Positions 54,302 to 62,453 of a stretch of 64,000 bases of DNA are shown here, piece after piece. The position numbers and the translations under genes are program-made. The stretch comes from Anatilimnocola floriformis (GTDB lineage: Bacteria; Planctomycetota; Planctomycetia; Pirellulales; Pirellulaceae): positions 3,286,001-3,350,000 of the forward strand of contig NZ_JAMLFW010000001.1 in NCBI RefSeq assembly GCF_024256385.1. Reading direction: 5' to 3'. Below the pieces are notes generated by a model, which was not told the origin of the DNA, ran no database searches, and saw only the letters and a program-made list of their open reading frames with translations. Within the stretch, counting starts at the first letter, position 1, and each line of letters starts with the position of its first letter.

Positions 54302-55564
54302 ATGCTAGACTACGCGCGCTGGTTATCGGATTCCGCCTCCTTCCTCGACGCGATGCGCGGTTTGCCGGGCGATATTCAAATTGAGTTGAATATCGCCCCG
54401 CCAGTGGAACTGAGCGAACTTGCGTCGCTGCAGAACGCATCGCGGCTCCGCATCCCCACTTCGCTCAAGCAGTTTTGGATGCAAGGTTCGCGGCACGCGC
54501 GCGGCACTTACTCGTGGGATGCACCGGCAGCATTCCGCTCTCAGATCGAAGTGGCATTCTCGAATTGGTCATCGACGCACGTTTGGGGTGGTCCCGAGTT
54601 CACTCCTGCCGAGGATGTTTGCAGATTGACCCACGACCTAGTGAGTTGGTCAGAAGGATTTGGAGAGGAATACCCTCGCGACGCTCGCCTCTGGCTGCAC
54701 TCCTTTCCGTTGATTCCTGCCGGCAACGGCGATCATGTCGGACTATACGTGCGCGACGACACCGACGACCCGCCGGTCGTATTCTTATGCCACGATGGTG
54801 GCAGCGCCATCATCGCGCCCAATTTGGATACGTTTCTGCGCCGCTGGGAAGATGTCGGTTACTTGGGGGTCGAATTCATTATGAATTTTTGCCGGCCCGA
54901 GCAGCAGTTTGCTCCTGCGGCATTTTCGATCGGCCGCGAGGCGGTCAGGTCTCTGCTCATGGGAGTAGCGAGAGCAGACCTCGTAAAGCCTGGGCACGCC
55001 ATGACGCTCAAAGAGTGGCAGCAGTGCGTCGCCCCAGAACGGATGATCGATTGGCTTGAGGAGCGCGGCGCGCTGCACCAATCGCGACTGCGCGTCTATG
55101 CGTGCGCCTGCTGCCGGCGATTGTGGGATCGCTTGGGTACGTGGACTCAGCGAGCTTTGGAGGTGGCGGAACGCTACACGCGCGGCGAAGCGACGGAGAG
55201 CGAACTGCGCGAAGCCCAGAAATGGCTATCAGAAGGCGACTCAGGCAAGCAAATTCAGCAGCAGTTTCCGCCAGTGGAATTGATGCTTGGCAACGTCCTT
55301 AATTTCGTCGGCAATCCGAATGCAGAGAACCCCTTGGCAGATCCTGAATACGCTGCGGCCGTTGAACGCTTTACGGGGGCCATCCGCGACTCGGCTAACT
55401 TCAGCAAGACGCAGGGCCCGCTGCATGACATTGCGCACACAGCGATTATGGCCCACTCATGGATATCCCAGCGAATTACCTCGCACCTTGACGATCCTGA
55501 AATTGCCACCGAGCGCGCTGCGCATGCGGATCTGATCCGACAAGTATTTGCATTTCCATCCTGA
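54302..55564 (+). CDS. SUKH (SMI1/KNR4)-like protein fused to a CACCRR-type domain
   Basis: The 420-residue product starts 23 bases after the Gfo/Idh gene. Residues 1 to about 210 look like a SUKH domain: SELASLQNASRLRIPTSLKQ, FWMQGSRHARGTYSW, the internal FPLIPAGNGDHVGLYVRDDT, PVVFLCHDGGS and the ending LDTFLRRWEDVGYLGVEFIM. Residues about 235-420 change character: TLKEWQQCVAPERMIDWLEE followed by SRLRVYACACCRRLWDRLG and ALEVAERYTRGEATESELRE. This CACCRR-type segment is common in Gemmata-like planctomycete proteins. It ends ADLIRQVFAFPS, where relatives have an IFGNPF-type end. SUKH domains often occur in immunity proteins. No partner toxin is adjacent. No signal peptide, hence cytoplasmic. 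Confidence 0.75.
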   Translation: MLDYARWLSDSASFLDAMRGLPGDIQIELNIAPPVELSELASLQNASRLRIPTSLKQFWMQGSRHARGTYSWDAPAAFRSQIEVAFSNWSSTHVWGGPEFTPAEDVCRLTHDLVSWSEGFGEEYPRDARLWLHSFPLIPAGNGDHVGLYVRDDTDDPPVVFLCHDGGSAIIAPNLDTFLRRWEDVGYLGVEFIMNFCRPEQQFAPAAFSIGREAVRSLLMGVARADLVKPGHAMTLKEWQQCVAPERMIDWLEERGALHQSRLRVYACACCRRLWDRLGTWTQRALEVAERYTRGEATESELREAQKWLSEGDSGKQIQQQFPPVELMLGNVLNFVGNPNAENPLADPEYAAAVERFTGAIRDSANFSKTQGPLHDIAHTAIMAHSWISQRITSHLDDPEIATERAAHADLIRQVFAFPS

Positions 55565-55619
55565 TTGATCGAAGTTGCTCACAAGCAGTCAGGCCAGGAT
55601 CGACGCGATGCATTAACGT

Positions 55620-56441
55620 TTACTTTGTCGCTTTCACTGCCCCGTAACCCTCTTTGGGCTTGCCGTTTTCATCGAGCTTATCGCAAGCCCACAGCAAACC
55701 GCGGGCGACGAGGTCGAGATAAACAGGATCGCGCATCGTCGCGTTGCCGTGACCCAGCGTCGTGCCGAAGACTTTTCCCTTGCCGTAGGTGTTGGTCCAG
55801 ATCACCACGTGATCTTTCTTCGTGTCTTCGCCATAGGACTTAGCAAGCGGAATCAGATTCGGCCAAAGCTTTTCGTTCTTGTAGAGTTCATCCATCGGGC
55901 TCACCCAGCCATCGGGAAAGCCCTTCATCACCGGATGGTCGGCGGCGAGGACTTTGATGGTCAGGTCGCGCGACTTCTCATGGCTCATCGAAGTCTGACC
56001 GATCGCTTGCCGCCATTCGTCGGTTTTCGCCGCGCGATAGCTGTGCGTCGAGCAATGCAGCATCACAGCGGGCACACCTTCGAAGTGCGGCTTGGCAATG
56101 CGTTCTACGTACTCGACGTCTTCGATGGCGCCATAGCACTCGTTGTGCAGAATTACATCAAAGCCTTTGGCCCAATCCGCATTGGCATAAATGCTAACCT
56201 TGTCGGTGCGATCCTTCCCCTCATGTACGATCTTCCACTCCACATTGGCCCGAGCAGTCAGTCCTTCGGAAAGAATCAACTTCTGCGCCTCATAGTCATG
56301 GCAGCAACCGCCGGTGACCATGAGCACGCGAATGGGCTTCGCGTCTTGCGCGCAAACCGGCGAACCGAATTGCCCTGCCAGAAAACTTGCCAGCGCCGCA
56401 GCAAGGCACAACGATCGAAGCAACGAAGAGGTGAATTTCAT
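55620..56441 (-). CDS. ThuA-domain protein (trehalose-utilisation family), secreted
   Basis: A 273-residue protein with a signal peptide (SLLRSLCLAAALASFLAGQF) and a ThuA domain of the glutamine-amidotransferase-like fold. The segments are IRVLMVTGGCCHDYEAQKLI near 37, VDVILHNECYG-type text (FDVILHNECYGAIEDVEYVE) near 95, GVPAVMLHCSTHSYR near 125, VLAADHPVMKGFPDGW near 170 and VFGTTLGHGNATMRDPVYLD near 230. Family members are widespread in planctomycetes and are thought to take part in carbohydrate breakdown; the name comes from a rhizobial trehalose operon. The link to the treYS genes nearby is suggestive, but they are on the other strand and not in one operon. Confidence 0.88.
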   Translation of the reverse strand: MKFTSSLLRSLCLAAALASFLAGQFGSPVCAQDAKPIRVLMVTGGCCHDYEAQKLILSEGLTARANVEWKIVHEGKDRTDKVSIYANADWAKGFDVILHNECYGAIEDVEYVERIAKPHFEGVPAVMLHCSTHSYRAAKTDEWRQAIGQTSMSHEKSRDLTIKVLAADHPVMKGFPDGWVSPMDELYKNEKLWPNLIPLAKSYGEDTKKDHVVIWTNTYGKGKVFGTTLGHGNATMRDPVYLDLVARGLLWACDKLDENGKPKEGYGAVKATK

Positions 56442-56525
56442 TTGCGCAGACTCGGATGAAGACAGAGAGCGAATTGCAATACGACGATTGCCGTAATGTA
56501 CACTCGGCGAACGCGCAAGACAGGC

Positions 56526-57326
56526 CTAGCTCAGCGCCTGCATCAGTTCAGCCACGCGCCGCGGATCCACCGGACTCGTCGCGCGACCATCGACCTTGAG
56601 CGCCGAACCCACGATCGCGGCCGAAGCAATTCCGCGCATGGAAGAAATCGTCGCCGCGTTGACACCGCTGCCGAGAATAACGGGACAACCTTCGGCGGCG
56701 GACTTCACTTGCTCGAGATCCTCGCGTTCGATCGCTGCGCCGGTGCTACGGCCGGTGACGATCACTGCGTCGGAATGCGCGCGGTGGACAAGGTCGGCCA
56801 CTTCGTCGGTGATCGGCCGCGGCGCGAGGGGCACCGAGTGTTTCACATCGACATCGGCCCAGATCTGTACCTGCCCGGCGTTCAAGCGGCGACGTTCGCG
56901 CAATACCTCATGCGCGCCGCCTTGAATGATTCCCTGATCGGTCACGCGGGCGCCGCTGAGAACGTTCACCCGAATAAATTCGCCACCAGCCGCGGCTGCA
57001 ACGGCGAGCGCCGAAACGCCGTCGTTACGCAACACATTCACTCCGCAGGGAATCGCAGGCCCTGCGAGCTCTTTGATCTTGGCAAACAGCCAAGTCAACT
57101 GCGCGACTGTGGCCGGTGGATTCGGCCCGGGATAGAACGGCGTGTCGCCGAAATTCTCGATCATCAGCCCGGGAACGCCGCCTGTGAGTAGCGCTTCCGC
57201 ATCCCTCAGCGCGAGGTCGAGAATCTTAGTGAGCGGCAATTCGTTGCGCGGCGCACCCGGAAGCGGCGGCAGATGAACCATGCCGATGACCGGCAGCGGC
57301 AGGTGTTTCCAAGCAGAGAGCGGCAT
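56526..57326 (-). CDS. BtpA/SgcQ family protein
   Basis: The 266-residue product matches the BtpA/SgcQ family of TIM-barrel proteins: LPVIGMVHLPPLPGAPRNEL at the N-terminus, EALLTGGVPGLMIENFGDTP near 45, IPCGVNVLRNDGVSALAVAA near 92, and FIRVNVLSGARVTDQGIIQG near 115. Later come VQIWADVDVKHSVPLAPRPI and AVIVTGRSTGAAIEREDLEQ. BtpA was named for an effect on photosystem I stability in cyanobacteria; SgcQ is an E. coli protein in a putative sugar cluster. The biochemical function is unknown. The gene is divergent from treY. Confidence 0.9.
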   Translation of the reverse strand: MPLSAWKHLPLPVIGMVHLPPLPGAPRNELPLTKILDLALRDAEALLTGGVPGLMIENFGDTPFYPGPNPPATVAQLTWLFAKIKELAGPAIPCGVNVLRNDGVSALAVAAAAGGEFIRVNVLSGARVTDQGIIQGGAHEVLRERRRLNAGQVQIWADVDVKHSVPLAPRPITDEVADLVHRAHSDAVIVTGRSTGAAIEREDLEQVKSAAEGCPVILGSGVNAATISSMRGIASAAIVGSALKVDGRATSPVDPRRVAELMQALS

Positions 57327-57576
57327 TCATTTTCTCGCAAGTTCGTGTGCTCCCATTGTAATGCCAGCGGTCAGCGCGTGGTCGTCGTCGAGTCACTCAC
57401 CGGCGGACGCTAATTTTTTCGGTCTGCTAAACAGCCGCGATCGCGGCAGTTACGACGACAGCGTCAAATTGACAGCTGTCGCGGCATACCGGTTGCAGAT
57501 GCCCCGGGCCGCCCAGTTTGCGCGCTACGATGTTTTTGAATTTCAAATGGAACGAGTCGTTATGGAAGGTTTCGCA

Positions 57577-60500
57577 ATGACCAACCTGCCCGTTGCGGAG
57601 TTGCCTTCTCCGTCCCCAGAGAATTCTGCTCCCCAGGTAACATCTGCCTCGAACGAACCTGAAGTGAGCGATGCGGCAGGTGCGCTCGTCACCGTCGTGC
57701 TCAGTGCGGCGCAGCAGCAGGTCAACCGCCAGCAGCAGCCTGCCGCGACCTATCGTTTGCAACTCCACCATAAATTCCGCTTCGCCGATGCCACGGCCAT
57801 CGTGCCTTATCTCGCTCGACTCGGCATTAGTCATTGTTACGCCTCGCCTTATTTGAAAGCAGTCGCGGGAAGCGAGCATGGTTACGACGTCGTCGACCAC
57901 AGCCAACTGAATCCCGAGGTCGGCAATCAGCAGGATTTCGAAAAGTTCGTAGGCACGCTGCGGCATCACGGCTTGGGACACATTCTCGATTTTGTGCCGA
58001 ATCACATGGGGGTCGCCAGCAACGACAACGCCTGGTGGCAGGACGTGCTCGAGAACGGCCCGAGTTCGCAGTACTCAGGGCATTTCGATATCGATTGGTC
58101 GCCGCTGAAATCGGACCTCATCAACAAAGTGCTGCTGCCGGTGCTCGGCGGTCAGTTTGGCCGCGTGCTGGAAAATCAGGAATTGAAATTGGAGTTTGCC
58201 GACGGCGCGTTCACGTTGGCGTATTACGAGCGGAAGTTCCCCATCGCGCCGCGGTCCTATTCGCAAGTTCTCAGCCATCGCTTGGAGCAGCTTACGGCGG
58301 CGCTCGGTGCAGAGAGTCTCGACGTGCTCGAGTATCAGAGCATTCTCACCGCGCTGAAAAACCTGCCGCCGCTGGAAACGACCGATCTCGCGCAGCGGAC
58401 GGAGCGCGATCGTGAGAAAGAAATCATCAAACGCCGCCTGCGAACTCTGTGCGAGCAATCGCCGGCGGTGTTGGAGTTTATCCAGCAGAACGTACAGCTG
58501 TTCAACGGTGTCGCCGGCGATCCACGCAGTTTCGATCTGCTCGAAAAGCTGCTGGACGATCAAGCCTATCGCTTGTCACATTGGCGGGTAGCATCGGACG
58601 AAATCAACTACCGGCGGTTCTTCGATGTGAACGGCCTGGCTGCGCTGTGCATGGAACAGCCTGCCGTCTTCGCGCAGTCACACGCGTTCGTGCTGCAGTT
58701 GCTCGAGGCCGGACAACTCGACGGCTTGCGGATCGATCACGCCGACGGTTTATACGACCCAGCAGGTTATCTACGGAATTTGCAGGTCGAGCGCTGGTTG
58801 CAATTCTGTCGCGCCGAATATCAGCGGCAGACAGCGGACACAGCCGATGCCCTGCCGTGGGAATCTTTCGTGCCGCGGTTGCGTTCGGAAATCACCAACA
58901 AATATCTCACGCGCAAGGCCAGTGAAGAAGCGAAGTCGCTGTATGTGGTCGTCGAGAAGATTCTCGAGCCTAAGGAAAAACTGCCGCTTGATTGGCCCGT
59001 GGCGGGAACCTCGGGTTACGACTTTCTCGCTGATGTGAACAGCCTGTTTGTCGACACGCGTCATGAGAAAGCCATCACCGCGATCTATGAGAAGTTCATC
59101 GGCGAAAAGGTTCACTACGAGGAAATGGTCTATCGCTGCAAACGGCTGATCATGCGGGTTTCGATGGCCAGCGAGTCGCACGCGCTGGGTCATCAGCTCG
59201 ATCGCATCTCGGAGTGCCAGCGCTGGAGCCACGACTTCACGCTCAACGGCCTGACGCTCGCGCTACGTGAGATCGTGGCCTGTTTTCCGGTCTACCGCAC
59301 CTACATCGCCGGCGAGCAAGTTCCCGACCGTGATCGCGGCTACATCGAGCAAGCGGTGGCTCGCGCGAAGCGAAGGAATCCCGCGGTCAGCCCCGAAGTT
59401 TACGATTTCATCCGCGATTTGCTGCTGATGAAGAATCTCGATCGCGCAAGTGAAAAGGAAAAACAACTTCGCTTGCAGTTCGTCGGCCGTTTTCAACAAT
59501 TCACCGGCCCGATGATGGCGAAGGCCGTCGAGGACACGGCTTTCTATCGCTACGCGCGACTCGTTTCGCTCAACGAAGTCGGCGGCGATCCGAGTCGCTT
59601 CGGCATCACCCCTGCGGCCTTCCATCAACAGAATGTCGAACGGCAGAACCGTTATCCTCACTCGCTCATTTCGCTCTCGACGCACGATACCAAGCGGAGC
59701 GAAGACGTTCGCGCCCGCATCAATACACTTTCGGAAATTCCCGAGCAGTGGAAAGATTGCGGAGTACGTTGGACGCGCTGGAACAAGCGGAAGAAGACCA
59801 AGGTCGATGGCGAACTCGCCCCGACTCGCAACGACGAATACCTGCTGTATCAAACATTGCTCGGCACCTGGCCAACGACGCCTCCGACTGGCGCGGCACT
59901 CGAGGAGTACATCGGCCGTTTGTGCGAGTACATGACGAAAGCCTTGCGAGAAGGTAAGGAAAAGTCGAGTTGGATTTCTCCTAACGATGCCTACGAGCGG
60001 GCGACGCACGATTTTATTCGGGCGATCCTTTCGACCGAGCCAGCGAGCGCATTTCGCGTTGATTTCGAACCTTTTGCCGATCTGGCGATGCGTTGGGGTT
60101 GGTGGAACTCGCTGTCGCAGACGCTGTTGAAATTGACGTGCCCCGGTGCGCCTGATACTTATCCCGGCACGGAGGTGTGGAGCCTTCGTCTCGTCGATCC
60201 CGATAATCGCCGACCCGTGGATTTTGCGGCGCTCGATCAGCAATTGAAAACGCTGGAGCGACGCGCAGCGGATCCAGGCCGAACTGCCCTGCTGAAGAAC
60301 CTTGTGGAACGTGCCATCGATGGCAACTGCAAGATGTTTTTGCATCAGCAAGCACTGCAGGTTCGGCGTGATTGCCCCGGACTCTTCACAGTCGGCAAAT
60401 ACCTGCCGCTGGAAGTGACCGGCTCGCAGGCCGAGCATGTGTTTGCCTTCGCGCGAATCCATGAGGGCCAACAAGCCATCGTCATTGTGCCTCGGCTCGT

Positions 60501-60705
60501 GGCGAGTTTGGTTCCCGGCGGTCAGCCTCCAGTAGGTGAAAGCGTGTGGTTGAATGCTGCTGTGCTGTTGCCTGAAGAACTGCGCGGCAGCGGTTGGACC
60601 GAAGTGCTGACGAATCAAACGCATGAATTGACTTCGGATCGGTTGCACGCCGGTCAGGCACTGGGGCATTTTCCGGTATCATTGTGGCTACGGGCGACGA
60701 GTTGA
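57577..60705 (+). CDS. treY: Maltooligosyl trehalose synthase TreY
   Basis: TreY rearranges the reducing end of malto-oligosaccharides into a trehalose-type linkage, which TreZ then releases. The frame is open from 57280, but that region overlaps the btpA start; ATGs at 57547, 57562 and 57577 are better. I prefer 57577, with GAAGG seven bases before it (1042 residues). About 55 non-conserved residues precede the catalytic domain, which starts ATYRLQLHHKFRFADATAIV. Landmarks are YASPYLKAVAGSEHGYDVVD, LDFVPNHMGVAS, the nucleophile Asp near 387 (GLRIDHADGLYDP), the acid Glu near 460 (VVEKILEPKEKLP) and Asp near 704 (SLSTHDTKRSEDVRARI). malQ follows after 25 bases. treZ is not in view. Confidence 0.94.
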   Translation: MTNLPVAELPSPSPENSAPQVTSASNEPEVSDAAGALVTVVLSAAQQQVNRQQQPAATYRLQLHHKFRFADATAIVPYLARLGISHCYASPYLKAVAGSEHGYDVVDHSQLNPEVGNQQDFEKFVGTLRHHGLGHILDFVPNHMGVASNDNAWWQDVLENGPSSQYSGHFDIDWSPLKSDLINKVLLPVLGGQFGRVLENQELKLEFADGAFTLAYYERKFPIAPRSYSQVLSHRLEQLTAALGAESLDVLEYQSILTALKNLPPLETTDLAQRTERDREKEIIKRRLRTLCEQSPAVLEFIQQNVQLFNGVAGDPRSFDLLEKLLDDQAYRLSHWRVASDEINYRRFFDVNGLAALCMEQPAVFAQSHAFVLQLLEAGQLDGLRIDHADGLYDPAGYLRNLQVERWLQFCRAEYQRQTADTADALPWESFVPRLRSEITNKYLTRKASEEAKSLYVVVEKILEPKEKLPLDWPVAGTSGYDFLADVNSLFVDTRHEKAITAIYEKFIGEKVHYEEMVYRCKRLIMRVSMASESHALGHQLDRISECQRWSHDFTLNGLTLALREIVACFPVYRTYIAGEQVPDRDRGYIEQAVARAKRRNPAVSPEVYDFIRDLLLMKNLDRASEKEKQLRLQFVGRFQQFTGPMMAKAVEDTAFYRYARLVSLNEVGGDPSRFGITPAAFHQQNVERQNRYPHSLISLSTHDTKRSEDVRARINTLSEIPEQWKDCGVRWTRWNKRKKTKVDGELAPTRNDEYLLYQTLLGTWPTTPPTGAALEEYIGRLCEYMTKALREGKEKSSWISPNDAYERATHDFIRAILSTEPASAFRVDFEPFADLAMRWGWWNSLSQTLLKLTCPGAPDTYPGTEVWSLRLVDPDNRRPVDFAALDQQLKTLERRAADPGRTALLKNLVERAIDGNCKMFLHQQALQVRRDCPGLFTVGKYLPLEVTGSQAEHVFAFARIHEGQQAIVIVPRLVASLVPGGQPPVGESVWLNAAVLLPEELRGSGWTEVLTNQTHELTSDRLHAGQALGHFPVSLWLRATS

Positions 60706-60730
60706 CATCCATGATTCGTAAGGAGACACC

Positions 60731-62272
60731 ATGACGCGTCCTGCCATTTCCGCCCGGCGAGTTGCCGGCGTGCTGTGCCACATCACTTCGCTCCCCGGCA
60801 AATTCGGGTGCGGCGACCTGGGGCCAGCCGCGGAAGATTTCATTCAGTTCCTCGCTCGCACCGGTCAAAGCCGCTGGCAAGTCTTGCCGCTCGGACCAAC
60901 CGGCTACGGCGATTCGCCCTATCAGTGCTATTCGGCATTTGCTGGAAATCCGCTCCTCATCAGTCTGGAACGTCTCGTAGAGGTTGGCTTGCTCACGGCG
61001 GCCGAACTAAGTGGCTTTCCGAAATCGGCCGATGCGACACAAGTTGATTTCGACCCAGTCCGCGCGGCGCACGATGCATTGCTCCGAAAAGCATGCGCCC
61101 GATTCTCGTCGAGTTCTTCCACGCCGCTGCATGTCTCGTTCAAAAACTTCTGCAGCACCGAAGCCGAATGGCTCGATGAGTATGCACTCTTCATGGCGAT
61201 CAAGGAGTCGCAAGGTGGCGGCGCGTGGACCGGTTGGGATCCGCCACTCGGTGCTCGCGAGCCACTCGCCATCGCTAATGCGAAGACCAAACTCGCAAAG
61301 CAGATTGAAGAACAGAAAATCATTCAATTTCTGTTCACTAGCCAATGGCAGGCGTTGCGCGAACGCTGTCACGCGGCAGGAATTCTCATTGTTGGCGATG
61401 CGCCGATTTTTGTATCGCACGATTCTGCCGACGTGTGGGCCAATCCCGAACTGTTCGATCTCGACTCGCTCGGACAACCTACGGTCGTGGCAGGCGTGCC
61501 GCCTGATTATTTCAGCGCGACCGGCCAGCGCTGGGGCAATCCGCTGTATCGCTGGGAGCGGATGCGCGCGACCGGCTATAAGTGGTGGCGGAAGCGGATG
61601 GCCAGCGCGCTCAAAATGTTCGACTTCGTGCGACTGGATCATTTCCGCGGTTTCGAAGCCTACTGGAAAATTCCCGCCTCCTCGCCGACGGCCGTTGGTG
61701 GCCGCTGGGCGCCGGGGCCTGGTCGGGACTTGTTCGACGCGCTGCGACAAGAGCTCGGCGGCTTGCCGATTTATGCCGAGGATCTCGGCTTGATTACGCC
61801 GCCGGTCGAAGCGCTGCGTGACGAACTCAATTTGCCCGGCATGCGCGTGCTGCAGTTTGCCTTTGGCGATGATGCCAAGTCGCTCGACTATCGGCCTCAC
61901 AATTATCCGCGCGACTGCGTCTGCTATACCGGCACGCACGACAACGATACGACCGTCGGCTGGTTTCGCAGCGAAGCCGGCGAAGGAACCACGCGCGACG
62001 AAGATCAAGTGGCGCGCGAGCGCAACTTCGCACTCCGTTACCTGGGGAGCGGCGGCAAACAGATCCATTGGGACATGATTCGGGCAGCTCTGGGCTCAGT
62101 GGCCGATACCGCGATTATTCCGCTGCAAGACATTTTGGGACTACCGTCGTCGGCGCGGATGAATCAACCTGGCACCGGAACGGGCAACTGGCGGTGGCGC
62201 ATGAAACCCGGCGCAATTACGCCAGAAATTGAGAAACAACTGGCAGATATGACGAAGATTTACGATCGATAG
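60731..62272 (+). CDS. malQ: 4-alpha-glucanotransferase (amylomaltase) MalQ
   Basis: MalQ transfers alpha-1,4-glucan segments between chains. The 513-residue GH77 enzyme shows GVLCHITSLPGKFGCGDLGP at the N-terminus, WQVLPLGPTGYGDSPYQCYS near 40 (donor subsites), and the catalytic triad at spacing like Thermus amylomaltase: nucleophile Asp303 in VRLDHFRGFEAYWKIPA, acid/base Glu350 in IYAEDLGLITPPV, and Asp404 in YTGTHDNDTTVGW. The C-terminal PLQDILGLPSSARMNQPGT, then GTGNWRWR, is typical. It lies 25 bases after treY. It would supply or trim the malto-oligosaccharides used by TreY. Confidence 0.96.
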   Translation: MTRPAISARRVAGVLCHITSLPGKFGCGDLGPAAEDFIQFLARTGQSRWQVLPLGPTGYGDSPYQCYSAFAGNPLLISLERLVEVGLLTAAELSGFPKSADATQVDFDPVRAAHDALLRKACARFSSSSSTPLHVSFKNFCSTEAEWLDEYALFMAIKESQGGGAWTGWDPPLGAREPLAIANAKTKLAKQIEEQKIIQFLFTSQWQALRERCHAAGILIVGDAPIFVSHDSADVWANPELFDLDSLGQPTVVAGVPPDYFSATGQRWGNPLYRWERMRATGYKWWRKRMASALKMFDFVRLDHFRGFEAYWKIPASSPTAVGGRWAPGPGRDLFDALRQELGGLPIYAEDLGLITPPVEALRDELNLPGMRVLQFAFGDDAKSLDYRPHNYPRDCVCYTGTHDNDTTVGWFRSEAGEGTTRDEDQVARERNFALRYLGSGGKQIHWDMIRAALGSVADTAIIPLQDILGLPSSARMNQPGTGTGNWRWRMKPGAITPEIEKQLADMTKIYDR

Positions 62273-62273
62273 A

Positions 62274-62373
62274 TTGTCGTCTTTCACTCCGTGAAAGTGC
62301 GCGTCTGCGGGCTGTGGAATGAGAATTTCGCGGCCCGCTGCGGACGCACTCTTTCGCGGAGCGAAAGACGACT
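62274..62373. repeat. Nested palindromic element between malQ and treS
   Basis: The left arm GTCGTCTTTCACTCCGTGAAAG (62276-62297, here split as GTCGTCTTTCAC and TCCGTGAAAG) and the right arm CTTTCGCGGAG then CGAAAGACGAC (62351-62372) are near-complementary. Each arm is itself a hairpin: CTTTCAC-TCC-GTGAAAG and CTTTCGC-GGA-GCGAAAG. The inner GTCTGCGGGCT and GCCCGCTGCGGAC also pair. The full element of about 100 bases could fold as one long stem or as a cruciform with side hairpins. Confidence 0.7.
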
Positions 62374-62453
62374 GATATGGCGGCGAAAGACTCGCGCATG
62401 GCACCCGAGTTGCTCTCTCTGCACGGCAGTAGAGCAACCACCAGGAGACCATC

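Noticed and set aside
57280-57576. Upstream extension of treY from 57280
   Set aside because: It overlaps the divergent btpA start, includes its promoter region and has no conserved residues; ATGs at 57547-57577 are better starts.
59263-60669. 468-codon minus-strand frame opposite treY
   Set aside because: No family features; the plus-strand frame has the complete TreY catalytic set.
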